NCBI GenBank assembly: GCA_947581825.1
Contig: CANPVP010000001.1
Span: 101,606 to 165,605 of the forward strand
DNA: 64,000 nt
Direction of reading: 5' to 3'
From: an uncultured Clostridia bacterium
GTDB taxonomy: Bacteria > Bacillota > Clostridia > TANB77 > CAG-508
Under the pieces are notes generated by a model. The model was not told where the DNA came from. It saw only the letters and a list, made by a program, of their open reading frames with translations, and made no database searches. Every line of letters starts with the position of its first letter. Positions within the stretch are counted from its first letter, which is position 1. The translations under genes were made by a program, and so were the position numbers. Positions 9,817 through 17,718 of this stretch are shown here, piece by piece.

Positions 9817-9877
9817 AAAAGGTAGGAACTTTGTTTCTAGATGCGAACACAAATAAAAATGTGGAGGTTTTAACTGT

Positions 9878-10840
9878 ATGAAAAATGCAACAATGACAAT
9901 CGTTATGGTAGTAGTGGTAATCATCACCTGCCTGTCTGGTAGCTTCACTGTGAATGCTGCTGAAACAATCTACAATATCTCTGAAAACCGCTCAAACGTG
10001 GTAGCTGTTGAAGAGGTAAAAGTCGACGTAAATGATGAGAATGCCTTTTTTGACGTTAATGGGGATGATTATATTGACTCCAGCGACGTTGACAAAATGA
10101 GGGGAATTCTCCTTCGGGAAGAGAAGTCAGGTTATCATGTAAAAGACCTGGTATGCCTTGAAAGGTTCTTGCGGGAGGAAGCTCTTAAGCAAGAAATCTC
10201 TGTTCCGGAATTTGGAATCAAAGCATCTGCCTTGAATCCGAACAATAAGCTGGATTGCGACTCGGTTCTGGATATAATCGAAAATGGAACAGTTTCTGTT
10301 AAAGAGAACAACAAAGGCTGGGTAGTGTCTTCGGAGAGCAAGAAGAGATTAGCTTTTCTGTTTTTCGATGAGCTTAGTCCAATGTGTAGAAAGGACAACA
10401 TTTTCGCTTCGTTTGAATTTGACGGTCGCGAGTATTATGTTTGGATTGGTGAAAATCAGTTCCATTTGTCCCGTAATTTGACGGCTCCGATTGTATGCTA
10501 CAAGGCATCAGAACTGTTGGCGACAGACGAAAATATTGACACAATAAAAAGGGCAGTTGAGAATGCAGACAGAATTACTGTTGATAGCAATGAATCCGGA
10601 ATCAGAGTGACATATGTAGGTCGTGACAATTCAGGCATTACAGAGTTGATATTTGAGTATTGGACTCAGATCTGTGAAGATGGTAAGTATATTTATCTTC
10701 CACCTGAAGAGGCAATTATGCCTTTTGAAGTAAAGGCGCCTGAAGAAGGTCTGTGGCCAATGTTTGAAGTTGATGGTCAAAAATATGTCATTTGGTTCGA
10801 TTACAACGCGTCACCGTTTTATCTGACTAAATATCATTAA
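9878..10840 (+). CDS. Secreted protein with a single dockerin-like calcium loop; foreign composition
   Basis: 320 residues with a signal peptide (about 1-28, hydrophobic core, cleavage near TVNA). Residues 59-70 (DVNGDDYIDSSD) form a canonical dockerin/EF-hand loop followed by a helix MRGILL. The expected second loop is absent, leaving only VKDLVCLERFL, so this is half a dockerin or a degenerate one. Two related beta segments follow: FASFEFDGREYYVWIGEN and WPMFEVDGQKYVIWFD, each ending in F(Y/H)L, indicating an internal duplication. Codon use and G+C are clearly higher than the neighbours (CTG, TCC, CGC common). The gene has its own promoter and terminator. Function unknown; acquisition by transfer is inferred. 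Confidence 0.65.
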   Translation: MKNATMTIVMVVVVIITCLSGSFTVNAAETIYNISENRSNVVAVEEVKVDVNDENAFFDVNGDDYIDSSDVDKMRGILLREEKSGYHVKDLVCLERFLREEALKQEISVPEFGIKASALNPNNKLDCDSVLDIIENGTVSVKENNKGWVVSSESKKRLAFLFFDELSPMCRKDNIFASFEFDGREYYVWIGENQFHLSRNLTAPIVCYKASELLATDENIDTIKRAVENADRITVDSNESGIRVTYVGRDNSGITELIFEYWTQICEDGKYIYLPPEEAIMPFEVKAPEEGLWPMFEVDGQKYVIWFDYNASPFYLTKYH

Positions 10841-10888
10841 AAGTTCGTTGCCCTCTATGTTGGGGGCTTAAGTAACCATGTTCGCATC

Positions 10889-10922
10889 GCCACCGCTGGG
10901 CTACAGCGGTGGTTTTGTTTTT
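10889..10922 (+). terminator. Rho-independent terminator of the dockerin-like gene
   Basis: G+C-rich stem ccaccgct (10890-10897) with agcggtgg (10905-10912), followed by a T-rich tract. Confidence 0.88.
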
Positions 10923-10923
10923 C

Positions 10924-11047
10924 TATATTGTAGGAATTTTCTCTTTCAAAGAAAGAGAAAAGCTTCGTACAAGATAGTTATGCGAATGTTACAAATTCTT
11001 AATAACTCTGTTATTTAGAATTTGTTAATCCGCTTTTTTATATTGTA
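10924..11047. repeat. Interspersed hairpin repeat (attgtagga...ccgctttttt family)
   Basis: Starts with tattgtaggaa, contains ttttctctttc/gaaagagaaaa as one hairpin, then cgtacaagatagttatgcg, then a second hairpin (acaaattcttaataac with gttatttagaatttgt), and ends ccgcttttttatattgtag. The same framework with different stems occurs at 37467-37588; fragments are at 7576-7613, 35946-35980 and 63176-63208. It may also act as a terminator. Confidence 0.6.
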
Positions 11048-11073
11048 GAAAAGTTCTTAGCTGTGCTATATGC

Positions 11074-12576
11074 TTACTCTTTTGGTCTAGTTAAATCTTT
11101 TATTGCAGGATCATATATTGGTTCTCCTGAATACGAAAATCTTGAACCATGACATGGACAGTCCCATGTCTTTTCTAAACTATTCCAAGAAAGCTCACAA
11201 CCTAAGTGTGTACAATAAGGTTTTATAGCAAAAATTTTACCATTAATATCTTTATAAACACCAATTTTTTTAGTACCAGATTTAACAATTTTCCCTTCAT
11301 CACAAGCAATGTCATCAATTGTAGCTTGAGGTAAATTAAATCTATTTAATACTAATGAATAAGTGCTTTCTTTTAACATATTTCCAAATTCGGCTCTGTT
11401 TTTTATAGGACCAAAACGAGTAGAAGAAAAAACATCTTCAAATTTATTTTTTTGCCCTAGAATTTTATCTTTTATAATATTAGCAGCAACATTAGATGAT
11501 GACATACCCCACTTTTTAAAACCAGTTGCTACATATGCATTTGGCATCATATGGGAAAGAATACCAATATAAGGGATTTTATCTAGAGAAATACAATCTT
11601 GAGTGCCAAAACGGTATAAAACTTTTGCATCTGGATATATTTGTTTTGCAAACTTTTCTAATTCTGAAAAGGCATTGGAAAAATCATTTTTTATTCCAAC
11701 TTTATGTTCCGAACCACCAATTAATACTAATTGTTTATTAGGATCTTTTACAGTTCTTAAAGAAATAGAAGGGGATGAAGTACTTAAAAACATACCATCT
11801 AAAGAAGGTGATTTTGTTTCTACTCCAATTAAATATGAAGCTTCTTGATACATTTTTAAAAAATAAAAACCAGGAATTTTCACAATAGGATAATGAGTAG
11901 CAAGAACTAAATATTTAGAAGTTACTGAGCCTTTTTCAGTGGATATCATATAATTACTATTAACTCTTTTGATATCAACAACCTTAGATCTTTCAAATAT
12001 TTCACCAGATTTACTTAGAATATAATTACATAATCCAGCAATATATTTTCTAGGATGAAATTGAGCTTGATTAGAAAATTTAATCGCACCAACAGTTTTT
12101 AAGGGGATAGGTGGAGTAGTAACAAACTCAGCAGGAAATCCTAGTAAATTTACTGTTGAAACCTCATCTTCTATCTTTTGAAGGTCATCATTTTGACTTG
12201 TAAAAATGTAAGAATCTTTTCTCTCGAAATCACAGTCGATATTTTCAGAAGTAACAATTTTTTCAATATTATCTATAGCCTCTTGATTTGCAAAAAGATA
12301 TTTTCTAGCAAAGTCTACAGAAAAAGCTTTTACTAAATAAGAGTAAAAAATACCATGACTAGAAGTAATTTTTGCAGTTGTATTTCCAGAAGCTTTTTCT
12401 GCTAATAAACATTTTTCAAGAATCACAACTTTTAAACCAGCCTTAGCCAATTCGTATGCTGTACTAATCCCAGTTATGCCACCTCCAACTATACAAACGT
12501 CGGCAGTCAAGTTGTCTGTTAATTCTTTAGAATTATTTATTATTTTAGGAAAAGAATCTATCCAATAAGAATTCAT
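11074..12576 (-). CDS. FAD-dependent oxidoreductase with C-terminal Rieske [2Fe-2S] domain
   Basis: 500 residues. The N-terminal Rossmann FAD site is DVCIVGGGITGISTAYELA, followed by an Asp/Glu-ending strand (VVILEK): a DAO/glycine-oxidase type flavoprotein. The C-terminal domain (about 415-500) has both Rieske ligand boxes, CTHLGC and CPCHGS. This fusion is a known family in Firmicutes and other bacteria, annotated as FAD-dependent oxidoreductase with Rieske domain; its substrate is not established. The protein is presumably cytoplasmic (no signal peptide). The start is ATG at 12576 with AGGAGG five bases upstream, and that site lies inside a long inverted repeat. No co-transcribed partner is obvious. 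Confidence 0.9.
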   Translation of the reverse strand: MNSYWIDSFPKIINNSKELTDNLTADVCIVGGGITGISTAYELAKAGLKVVILEKCLLAEKASGNTTAKITSSHGIFYSYLVKAFSVDFARKYLFANQEAIDNIEKIVTSENIDCDFERKDSYIFTSQNDDLQKIEDEVSTVNLLGFPAEFVTTPPIPLKTVGAIKFSNQAQFHPRKYIAGLCNYILSKSGEIFERSKVVDIKRVNSNYMISTEKGSVTSKYLVLATHYPIVKIPGFYFLKMYQEASYLIGVETKSPSLDGMFLSTSSPSISLRTVKDPNKQLVLIGGSEHKVGIKNDFSNAFSELEKFAKQIYPDAKVLYRFGTQDCISLDKIPYIGILSHMMPNAYVATGFKKWGMSSSNVAANIIKDKILGQKNKFEDVFSSTRFGPIKNRAEFGNMLKESTYSLVLNRFNLPQATIDDIACDEGKIVKSGTKKIGVYKDINGKIFAIKPYCTHLGCELSWNSLEKTWDCPCHGSRFSYSGEPIYDPAIKDLTRPKE

Positions 12577-12632
12577 AAAAACCTCCTAATTGTGTAATTA
12601 TATATAGTTTACACAATTAAGAGGTTTTTTAA
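12577..12632 (-). promoter_or_regulatory. Inverted repeat that buries the Shine-Dalgarno of the Rieske oxidoreductase
   Basis: aaaaacctcctaattgtgta on the left pairs with the complement of tacacaattaagaggttttt on the right with one mismatch, around an A+T loop containing a TATAAT-like box (minus strand). On the minus strand the right-hand arm of the hairpin contains AGGAGG and ends in a T-run directly before the ATG. It could therefore be a terminator for the upstream gene, a translational switch, or an operator (attgtgtaa...ttacacaat). Confidence 0.6.
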
Positions 12633-12655
12633 TCATCAAAAAATATAAAATTCAA

Positions 12656-12994
12656 TTATCTTCCAGAATTTTCATCATGCAAAGGGTTGCTTTCAAAAAC
12701 ATATTGATCAAAATAATTATTTATTTGAGTTGTTTCGGTCGGATCCGTTAAAGTAGAATAACCATTTAAAGAATCATGTGCTATTCTAAAATATGTAGAA
12801 TGCAAATTAGAATTTTGTAAAGTTTTTTCACTTTGAGATAACTGATCCAATACAAACTTAGCATAAGAACTATCATTATTTAATTTATTAAAATCAATAT
12901 TAGAAAATATATAATGTAAAGGTGTATTATAAGCGTTTAACCCAGATAGTGAATATTCTAATTGGTAAATAAATCCGGGTTTGAGTATGAAAAA
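12656..12994 (-). pseudogene. C-terminal part of a frameshifted hypothetical gene
   Basis: This frame continues the protein of 12927-13844 after a +1 shift. Restoring an A4 instead of A5 run at 12990-12994 joins RLIPIGIF to ILKPGFIYQLEYSLSG. It contains YIFSNIDFNKLNNDSSYAKF, a second copy of the module IVYTSIDMNRLQTDSDYALK in the upstream half, so both halves belong to one ancestral gene. No ribosome binding site precedes this part. It ends at 12656. Confidence 0.65.
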
Positions 12995-13844
12995 TACCAA
13001 TAGGAATTAATCTATAAATTATTTGTTTATCTTCATAAAAAGGTTTAGAAGAAGCAAGTTTTTGGCTAAAAAAATCATCTTGAACACGCCTAATTTGAGA
13101 ATCAATATCATGATGTACAGTGTCAGAATTAATAGCAGAGTTAGACTCAAAATCTGGATTACCTGAATATAAGAGCCCAGAGTTTTCTGATACAGCCTTA
13201 TATATATTATCAGGAGATAACGAATTACTAATTTTTAAAGCATAGTCGGAATCTGTTTGTAAACGATTCATATCAATAGATGTATAGACAATATTGATAA
13301 CTGTAAGATTTCTTAAATTAGGAAAAGTTTGAGTAATTTTATAACTACCCAAATTAGGAAAATATATATTACTCTTATGAGATATATTTTCTATTTTTAA
13401 AGTAGAACCGTCAGGTCTTTTGAAGTTGAATTCAGAAATTTGAGGTTCTGATTTTTTTGATGATTCTTTGGAATTTTCTTTTTGAGGTTGAGAAACTATA
13501 GGTGAAGAAGTACCTAGTAAAGTTTTTGCAATTGAATCATTTTTAGATGAAGCTACTTCAGAGTTAGATTGAGAAACTGTATTTGTAAGGTGAGGAAGTG
13601 TATGATAAAAATGAAAAGATTTTATAACTTCTAATCTTCTTAGAAGATATGCTGAAGAAATAGAACCATTATCACTTTCTAATTCAGCTCGAAGATCGAG
13701 TAATTCTTGCTTGATTTTTTCATCGGAAGCGGAGATATACTTATCCAATTGTCTAATATATTCAGACTTTTTTTCATAAGTATAACTTTTAAATACAGTA
13801 ATTAATTGGTTAAAAGCTAGTTTTAATCTATCATTATTTTCCAT
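12927..13844 (-). CDS. Hypothetical protein, N-terminal part of a frameshifted gene
   Basis: ATG at 13844 with AGGAGG upstream. The helical N-terminus (about 1-85, many Lys/Glu) is followed by a Ser/Lys/Gln-rich linker and then a beta-rich domain (KIENISHKSNIYFPNLGSYK). The last 15 or so residues (after IPIGIF) read out of the true frame because of an extra base in the A5 run at 12990-12994; the real protein probably continued to 12656. I do not recognise the family. It lies 15 bases downstream of rlmH and was probably co-transcribed with it. A sequencing or assembly error is as likely as a true mutation. Confidence 0.55.
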   Translation of the reverse strand: MENNDRLKLAFNQLITVFKSYTYEKKSEYIRQLDKYISASDEKIKQELLDLRAELESDNGSISSAYLLRRLEVIKSFHFYHTLPHLTNTVSQSNSEVASSKNDSIAKTLLGTSSPIVSQPQKENSKESSKKSEPQISEFNFKRPDGSTLKIENISHKSNIYFPNLGSYKITQTFPNLRNLTVINIVYTSIDMNRLQTDSDYALKISNSLSPDNIYKAVSENSGLLYSGNPDFESNSAINSDTVHHDIDSQIRRVQDDFFSQKLASSKPFYEDKQIIYRLIPIGIFHTQTRIYLPIRIFTIWVKRL

Positions 13845-13859
13845 AAAAACCTCCTATAT

Positions 13860-14342
13860 TTACCAATGATATGTTTCACCTTTTGAAATTTTAAAACATC
13901 TAAAAAGTTGTTCTAAAAGAAATACGCGTATTAATTGATGGGGAAAAGTCATCTTCGAAAAACAGATTTTTTCAGAACATAATGATAAAATTTCAGAAGT
14001 TAGACCTAAAGTACCACCAATTATAAAAGTAATAGAACTATTATAATTTACAGCTATGTCCTCTAATTTTTTTGAAAAATCTACTGAAGAAAATTGTTTT
14101 CCCGTTAAATCAAGAGCAAATATGTAAGAATCCTTTTTTAAATTATCAATTATTTTTTTTGATTCCTTATCTTTTATATTATTTATAATAGAATCATTTA
14201 ATTTATTTGGTAGCTTTTCATCAGCTACCTCAGTTATGCTAAGATTACAATATTTTGATAATCTTTTTGAATATTCTGCAATAGCATCTTTTAAATAGTC
14301 TTCTTTAATCTTGCCAACACAGACAATATTTATGTTAAGCAT
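13860..14342 (-). CDS. rlmH: 23S rRNA (pseudouridine-1915-N3)-methyltransferase RlmH
   Basis: 160 residues, the normal RlmH length. The SPOUT fold C-terminus is complete: ITFIIGGTLGL for the SAM-binding trefoil knot, KMTFPHQLIRVFLLEQL, and the terminal FKISKGETYHW (family consensus YRAFKIIRGEPYHK). It methylates pseudouridine 1915 in helix 69 of 23S rRNA on assembled 70S ribosomes. I choose ATG at 14342, with GGAGG seven bases upstream; an in-frame TTG at 14354 overlaps that site. It follows walJ, a neighbourhood conserved in Firmicutes. Confidence 0.96.
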   Translation of the reverse strand: MLNINIVCVGKIKEDYLKDAIAEYSKRLSKYCNLSITEVADEKLPNKLNDSIINNIKDKESKKIIDNLKKDSYIFALDLTGKQFSSVDFSKKLEDIAVNYNSSITFIIGGTLGLTSEILSLCSEKICFSKMTFPHQLIRVFLLEQLFRCFKISKGETYHW

Positions 14343-14366
14343 AAAAGCCTCCAATCAAATTTGAAA

Positions 14367-15158
14367 TTAACAAACCTGAAACAATTTTGATGGCTCAGAT
14401 CTGCTAGCAACATTTAAATTTAATTTTTCAGAATTGCAATTATTAAGGCGAAGTTCTTCTAAGACTGTACTATAAGCAAGTTCTGGAAAATTGTTTTCTT
14501 TACTTAGATGTCCAAGAATAGCAGTATTAAGGCCAGAATGTAACAATAAAGAAATTGTTTTGCCAGCAGAACTATTAGATAAATGCCCAGTAGGTCCTAA
14601 AATTCTTGTTTTTAACCTATAAGGGTAAGAGCCACATTTTAAAACTTCAGGGTCATAATTAGATTCTAGCATAAGTAGAGAACTATCCTCTAATCTTTTC
14701 ACAATTTCTTTTGTCATATGACCTATATCTGTTGCTATACTTATTTTTCTATTATCACATAAAATGTTAAAACCACAAGGATCTGCAGCATCATGTGGAA
14801 TAGAAAAAGGATTAATTTGCAAATTCCCAACTTCAAATTTATCTTGAACATCAAAAATTTTTTGATTCTCTAAAGCAATTTTAGCTTGATTTTCTGGCAT
14901 TGCTTCCCATGTCTTTTGTGTTGCAAAAACAGGTATATTGTATTTTGTAGAAAGAGTAGATAAACTTTTAACATGATCAATATGTTCATGTGTAACTAGT
15001 ATAGCATCAATAGCATTTATATCTATTGACATAGAAGACAATGCTTCAGTAATTTTTTTTGCACTAACTCCAGCATCTACTAATATTTTTGTATTATCAC
15101 TTTGAACAAATAAACTATTTCCTGTACTACCACTATATAAACTACAAAACTGTAACAT
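14367..15158 (-). CDS. walJ: Metallo-beta-lactamase-fold hydrolase WalJ/YycJ
   Basis: 263 residues. Starts with FCSLYSGSTGNSLFV (family SLASGSSGN), then VDAGVSAKKI, the metal motif THEHIDHV (HxHxDH), a later His in SIPHDAADP, Asp in IATDIGHM, and His in LGHLSKENN. Known: YycJ/WalJ is a two-metal MBL nuclease or exonuclease linked to cell division and DNA repair, often found near rlmH. ATG at 15158 sits eight bases after AAAGGA; the ATG at 15167 overlaps that site and is less likely. The rlmH start follows 24 bases after the stop. Confidence 0.93.
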   Translation of the reverse strand: MLQFCSLYSGSTGNSLFVQSDNTKILVDAGVSAKKITEALSSMSIDINAIDAILVTHEHIDHVKSLSTLSTKYNIPVFATQKTWEAMPENQAKIALENQKIFDVQDKFEVGNLQINPFSIPHDAADPCGFNILCDNRKISIATDIGHMTKEIVKRLEDSSLLMLESNYDPEVLKCGSYPYRLKTRILGPTGHLSNSSAGKTISLLLHSGLNTAILGHLSKENNFPELAYSTVLEELRLNNCNSEKLNLNVASRSEPSKLFQVC

Positions 15159-15199
15159 TTTTTTCATCCTTTGCTAACATGTTTAAATAAAAGTATATT

Positions 15200-16462
15200 T
15201 TATTCAGAAACACGTTCAATTTTTGCACCTAAATTTCTAAATTTATCTTCAATATTTTCATAACCACGATCAATATGCTGAAGATTATAAACTTCAGTAA
15301 CACCATCAGCAATTATACCAGCAATTATTAAAGCAGCTCCTGCTCTTAAATCAGTTGAATAAACAGGGGCACCAGTCAATTTAGGAACACCTTCAAAAAT
15401 TGCTCTAGTACCTTGAGGAGAAATGGTAGCGCCCATCTTATTTAACTCCTCGGTATATTGAAATCTAGATTCGAAAATTGTTTCATTAATAATACTAGTT
15501 CCATCTGCAATGGCTAAAACTACACCCATTTGAGGTTGTAGATCTGTTGGAAAACCAGGGTAAGGTAATGTTTTTAAATTAGCTTTTTTAGGTCTAGAAT
15601 CACACCAAACTCTAATATTATCTCCATCTATATCTTCAACGTGAGCACCAACCTCCAAAATTTTAGAAGTAAGAGGTTCTAAATGCTTAGTAATACAGTT
15701 CTTTATCAAAATATCACCTTTTGATGCAACAGCTGCAATCATGAAAGTTCCAGCTTCTATTTGATCAGGAACAACAGAATATGTAGCATTTCCAGTTAAT
15801 TTCTTAACACCATTAATTTTAATTACATCTGTACCAGCACCACGAATATCTGCTCCCATTGTATTTAAAAAGTTTGCAACATCAACAATATGAGGTTCTT
15901 TGGCAACATTATCAATAATAGTTGTTCCTTCAGCCAAAACAGCGGCAAGCATAGCATTAATTGTAGCACCAACAGAAACAACATCCATGTATATAGATGA
16001 AGCAACCAATTTATCAGCTTTTGCTAAGATTTTTCCTTGAGACACGTCAACAGTAGCACCTAAAGCTTCAAAAGCTTTAATGTGCTGATCAATAGGTCTA
16101 GCTCCCAATTTACAACCGCCAGGCATTCCAACAACAGCTTTGCCACATCTACCAAGTAAAGCACCTAGAAGATAGTATGAAGCTCTAAATTTGCTAGTTA
16201 AATCTAAAGGTGCATCTGTACAAGATAAATTTCTAGTATCAATTTCAATTTCATTTTTGCCTTTCCAAGTTATTTTTGCACCTAAAGTCTCTAAAATTTC
16301 ACAGTATGCTCTAACATCACTAATATTTGGAACATTTTCTATATTACAAACACCATCTATTAAAAGTGTGGCAGGTAAAATAGCGATTGCTGCGTTCTTT
16401 GCACCACTTATTGTAACCTCGCCTTTTAGTGAAGTTCCGCCTGTAATTACTAATTTCTCCAA
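15200..16462 (-). CDS. murA: UDP-N-acetylglucosamine 1-carboxyvinyltransferase MurA
   Basis: 420 residues. EPSP-synthase fold with SGAKNAAIAILPA, the active-site Cys in PGGCKLGARP (target of fosfomycin), and YPGFPTDLQPQMG. It transfers enolpyruvate from PEP to UDP-GlcNAc, the first committed step of peptidoglycan synthesis, in the cytoplasm. I choose TTG at 16462: ATGGGGGT just upstream supplies the ribosome binding site, while the in-frame ATG at 16477 has none. A consensus promoter and a small leader hairpin precede it. It is followed by walJ and rlmH on the same strand. Confidence 0.96.
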   Translation of the reverse strand: MEKLVITGGTSLKGEVTISGAKNAAIAILPATLLIDGVCNIENVPNISDVRAYCEILETLGAKITWKGKNEIEIDTRNLSCTDAPLDLTSKFRASYYLLGALLGRCGKAVVGMPGGCKLGARPIDQHIKAFEALGATVDVSQGKILAKADKLVASSIYMDVVSVGATINAMLAAVLAEGTTIIDNVAKEPHIVDVANFLNTMGADIRGAGTDVIKINGVKKLTGNATYSVVPDQIEAGTFMIAAVASKGDILIKNCITKHLEPLTSKILEVGAHVEDIDGDNIRVWCDSRPKKANLKTLPYPGFPTDLQPQMGVVLAIADGTSIINETIFESRFQYTEELNKMGATISPQGTRAIFEGVPKLTGAPVYSTDLRAGAALIIAGIIADGVTEVYNLQHIDRGYENIEDKFRNLGAKIERVSE

Positions 16463-16511
16463 AATAATTACCCCCATATATCTATATAAAAAAATTCATA
16501 ACAAATTAAAG

Positions 16512-16529
16512 TAGAGTGTATAAACACTC
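16512..16529 (-). promoter_or_regulatory. Small hairpin in the murA leader
   Basis: agagtg-tataaa-cactct, a perfect six-base stem, lies a few bases past the expected transcription start of the murA promoter, so the mRNA would begin close to this stem. It may protect the 5' end. Confidence 0.5.
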
Positions 16530-16541
16530 TATCATTAAAAA

Positions 16542-16570
16542 AATATATCATAAAGGAAACATATTTACAA
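16542..16570 (-). promoter_or_regulatory. Sigma-A promoter of murA
   Basis: On the minus strand TTGTAA (16570-16565), a 17-base spacer and TATATT (16547-16542). Confidence 0.72.
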
Positions 16571-16627
16571 CTACTTTTCTATAATTTTAAAGGAAAATTA
16601 ATCATAGCAATTAACTAAAAGATACAT

Positions 16628-16803
16628 ACTAGAAATATTATTTTTTACAATTAGCGACGTCTCGCAGTGGAATGAGGGTAGAAATTGTTCAGAGCAAAAA
16701 TGAGGGATGTTCAAAAACATTTGAAAGAGGCTCATTTTTGAATGTTACAATTTCTTGCCGAATGCAATGAGCAGGAGTTAATTTAAAAAATAATATTTCT
16801 AGT
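16628..16803. repeat. 176-bp palindromic element between murA and spoIIR
   Basis: The outer arms are nearly perfect inverted repeats: actagaaatattatttttt on the left matches the complement of the right end. Inside, ctcgcagtggaatgag...aaattgt pairs with the complement of acaatttcttgccgaatgca, and aaaaatgag with ctcattttt forms the apex. The whole unit could fold into one long hairpin. It encodes nothing. It resembles a MITE or bacterial interspersed palindrome and may terminate spoIIR. Confidence 0.7.
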
Positions 16804-16850
16804 TTTGATATGTTAATAATGTAGTTTATCTAATATTAAAGAGATTTTTA

Positions 16851-17519
16851 TTAATGTTTAGCAGTTAAAATAGGAGAGGAATTAAAAAGTTCAACAAGCT
16901 TAAACTTAAACTTTATACTAGGAGAATTTTCCGCAAGTAGGTCATATTCTTCAGAAGATAAATTATCTTGAATGATTTCTTTAGAAGAATCTGGAACAAT
17001 ACCACTAGAAACATCTACAAAGCAAAGAGGTGGAAACATAACACACCACCAGTTGTTTCCTTTCGCTTCACCAATTTCAATACGAATACCATCATAGTAA
17101 CCAGCAGGAAGAGAAATGTCACCATATGATTTCGTTGGAAAAAGAAAATTACCAATCTCAATATTAACAGAATAGTCATAACCATTTTTTCTAATAGTAG
17201 AGTATGCTATATCATAAAATGAATCAATATTAGCATTTAAAATATTAATAACATCATCTTTTGTCATAGAATTATCAATCAAGGTATTAGCATATTTTAG
17301 AATCTCATCACGAACTAATAGTTTTAATTTTTGATCTTCATCAGAATTACTATTAGCTAGAACATGAAGTCTAAAAACAGAAGAACTAATATCTGTTGAA
17401 ACTGCATCTACATAAGAATAAGCACATATAAAAAAGTAAATGCTAAATAATAACAAGAATATAAGAATATATTTAAAACTTTTTATAAATAAATTTCTTT
17501 TTGATGAATTATTTTTCAT
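16851..17519 (-). CDS. spoIIR: Stage II sporulation protein R
   Basis: 222 residues. An N-terminal transmembrane/signal segment (about 12-35) is followed by the family core: FRLHVLANSNSDEDQKLKL, VRDEILKY, LPAGYYDGIRIEIG and NWWCVMFPPLCFVD. SpoIIR is made in the forespore under sigma-F, is exported to the intermembrane space, and triggers SpoIIGA to cleave pro-sigma-E in the mother cell. I choose ATG at 17519 after GGAGG; the ATG at 17537 lies upstream of that site. A sigma-F-like promoter precedes it. Confidence 0.94.
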   Translation of the reverse strand: MKNNSSKRNLFIKSFKYILIFLLLFSIYFFICAYSYVDAVSTDISSSVFRLHVLANSNSDEDQKLKLLVRDEILKYANTLIDNSMTKDDVINILNANIDSFYDIAYSTIRKNGYDYSVNIEIGNFLFPTKSYGDISLPAGYYDGIRIEIGEAKGNNWWCVMFPPLCFVDVSSGIVPDSSKEIIQDNLSSEEYDLLAENSPSIKFKFKLVELFNSSPILTAKH

Positions 17520-17550
17520 ATAGACCTCCAATTTCATAAATTGTTAATTT

Positions 17551-17579
17551 AAGTATTACCAAAAAATAAAAAAATATAC
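17551..17579 (-). promoter_or_regulatory. Sigma-F-like promoter of spoIIR
   Basis: On the minus strand GTATA (17579-17575), 14 bases, then GGTAATACTT (17560-17551). Nine of ten bases match the sigma-F -10 consensus GGnnAnAHTR known from Bacillus, and GYATA matches the -35. Confidence 0.55.
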
Positions 17580-17659
17580 AGTTCGTTTTTGCTTTTATTG
17601 AATGTAGAAAATATGCCTGAAATGTCGAAATACCAAGAACGATTAAGTTTGTAATACTA

Positions 17660-17695
17660 TTGACATATTTAACACGAAATGGTAAAATTTACCAT
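17660..17695 (+). promoter_or_regulatory. Promoter with perfect 17-bp palindromic operator
   Basis: TTGACA (17660-17665), 17-base spacer, TAAAAT (17683-17688). The -10 box sits inside ATGGTAAAATTTACCAT (17679-17695), a perfect palindrome around a central A, as expected for a homodimeric repressor. The regulator is not in the window. Confidence 0.72.
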
Positions 17696-17718
17696 ATCAT
17701 AATTTGAGGAGGATAGAT

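Noticed and set aside
12985..13000. Programmed ribosomal frameshift in the hypothetical gene
   Set aside because: The shift needed is +1 at a T5 run (mRNA sense) with no rare codon or stimulatory structure seen; an indel is simpler.
16501..16850. T-box or riboswitch upstream of murA
   Set aside because: Only one six-pair hairpin lies in the leader and the rest is a palindrome beyond the promoter; no T-box motif or ligand-type conserved core.
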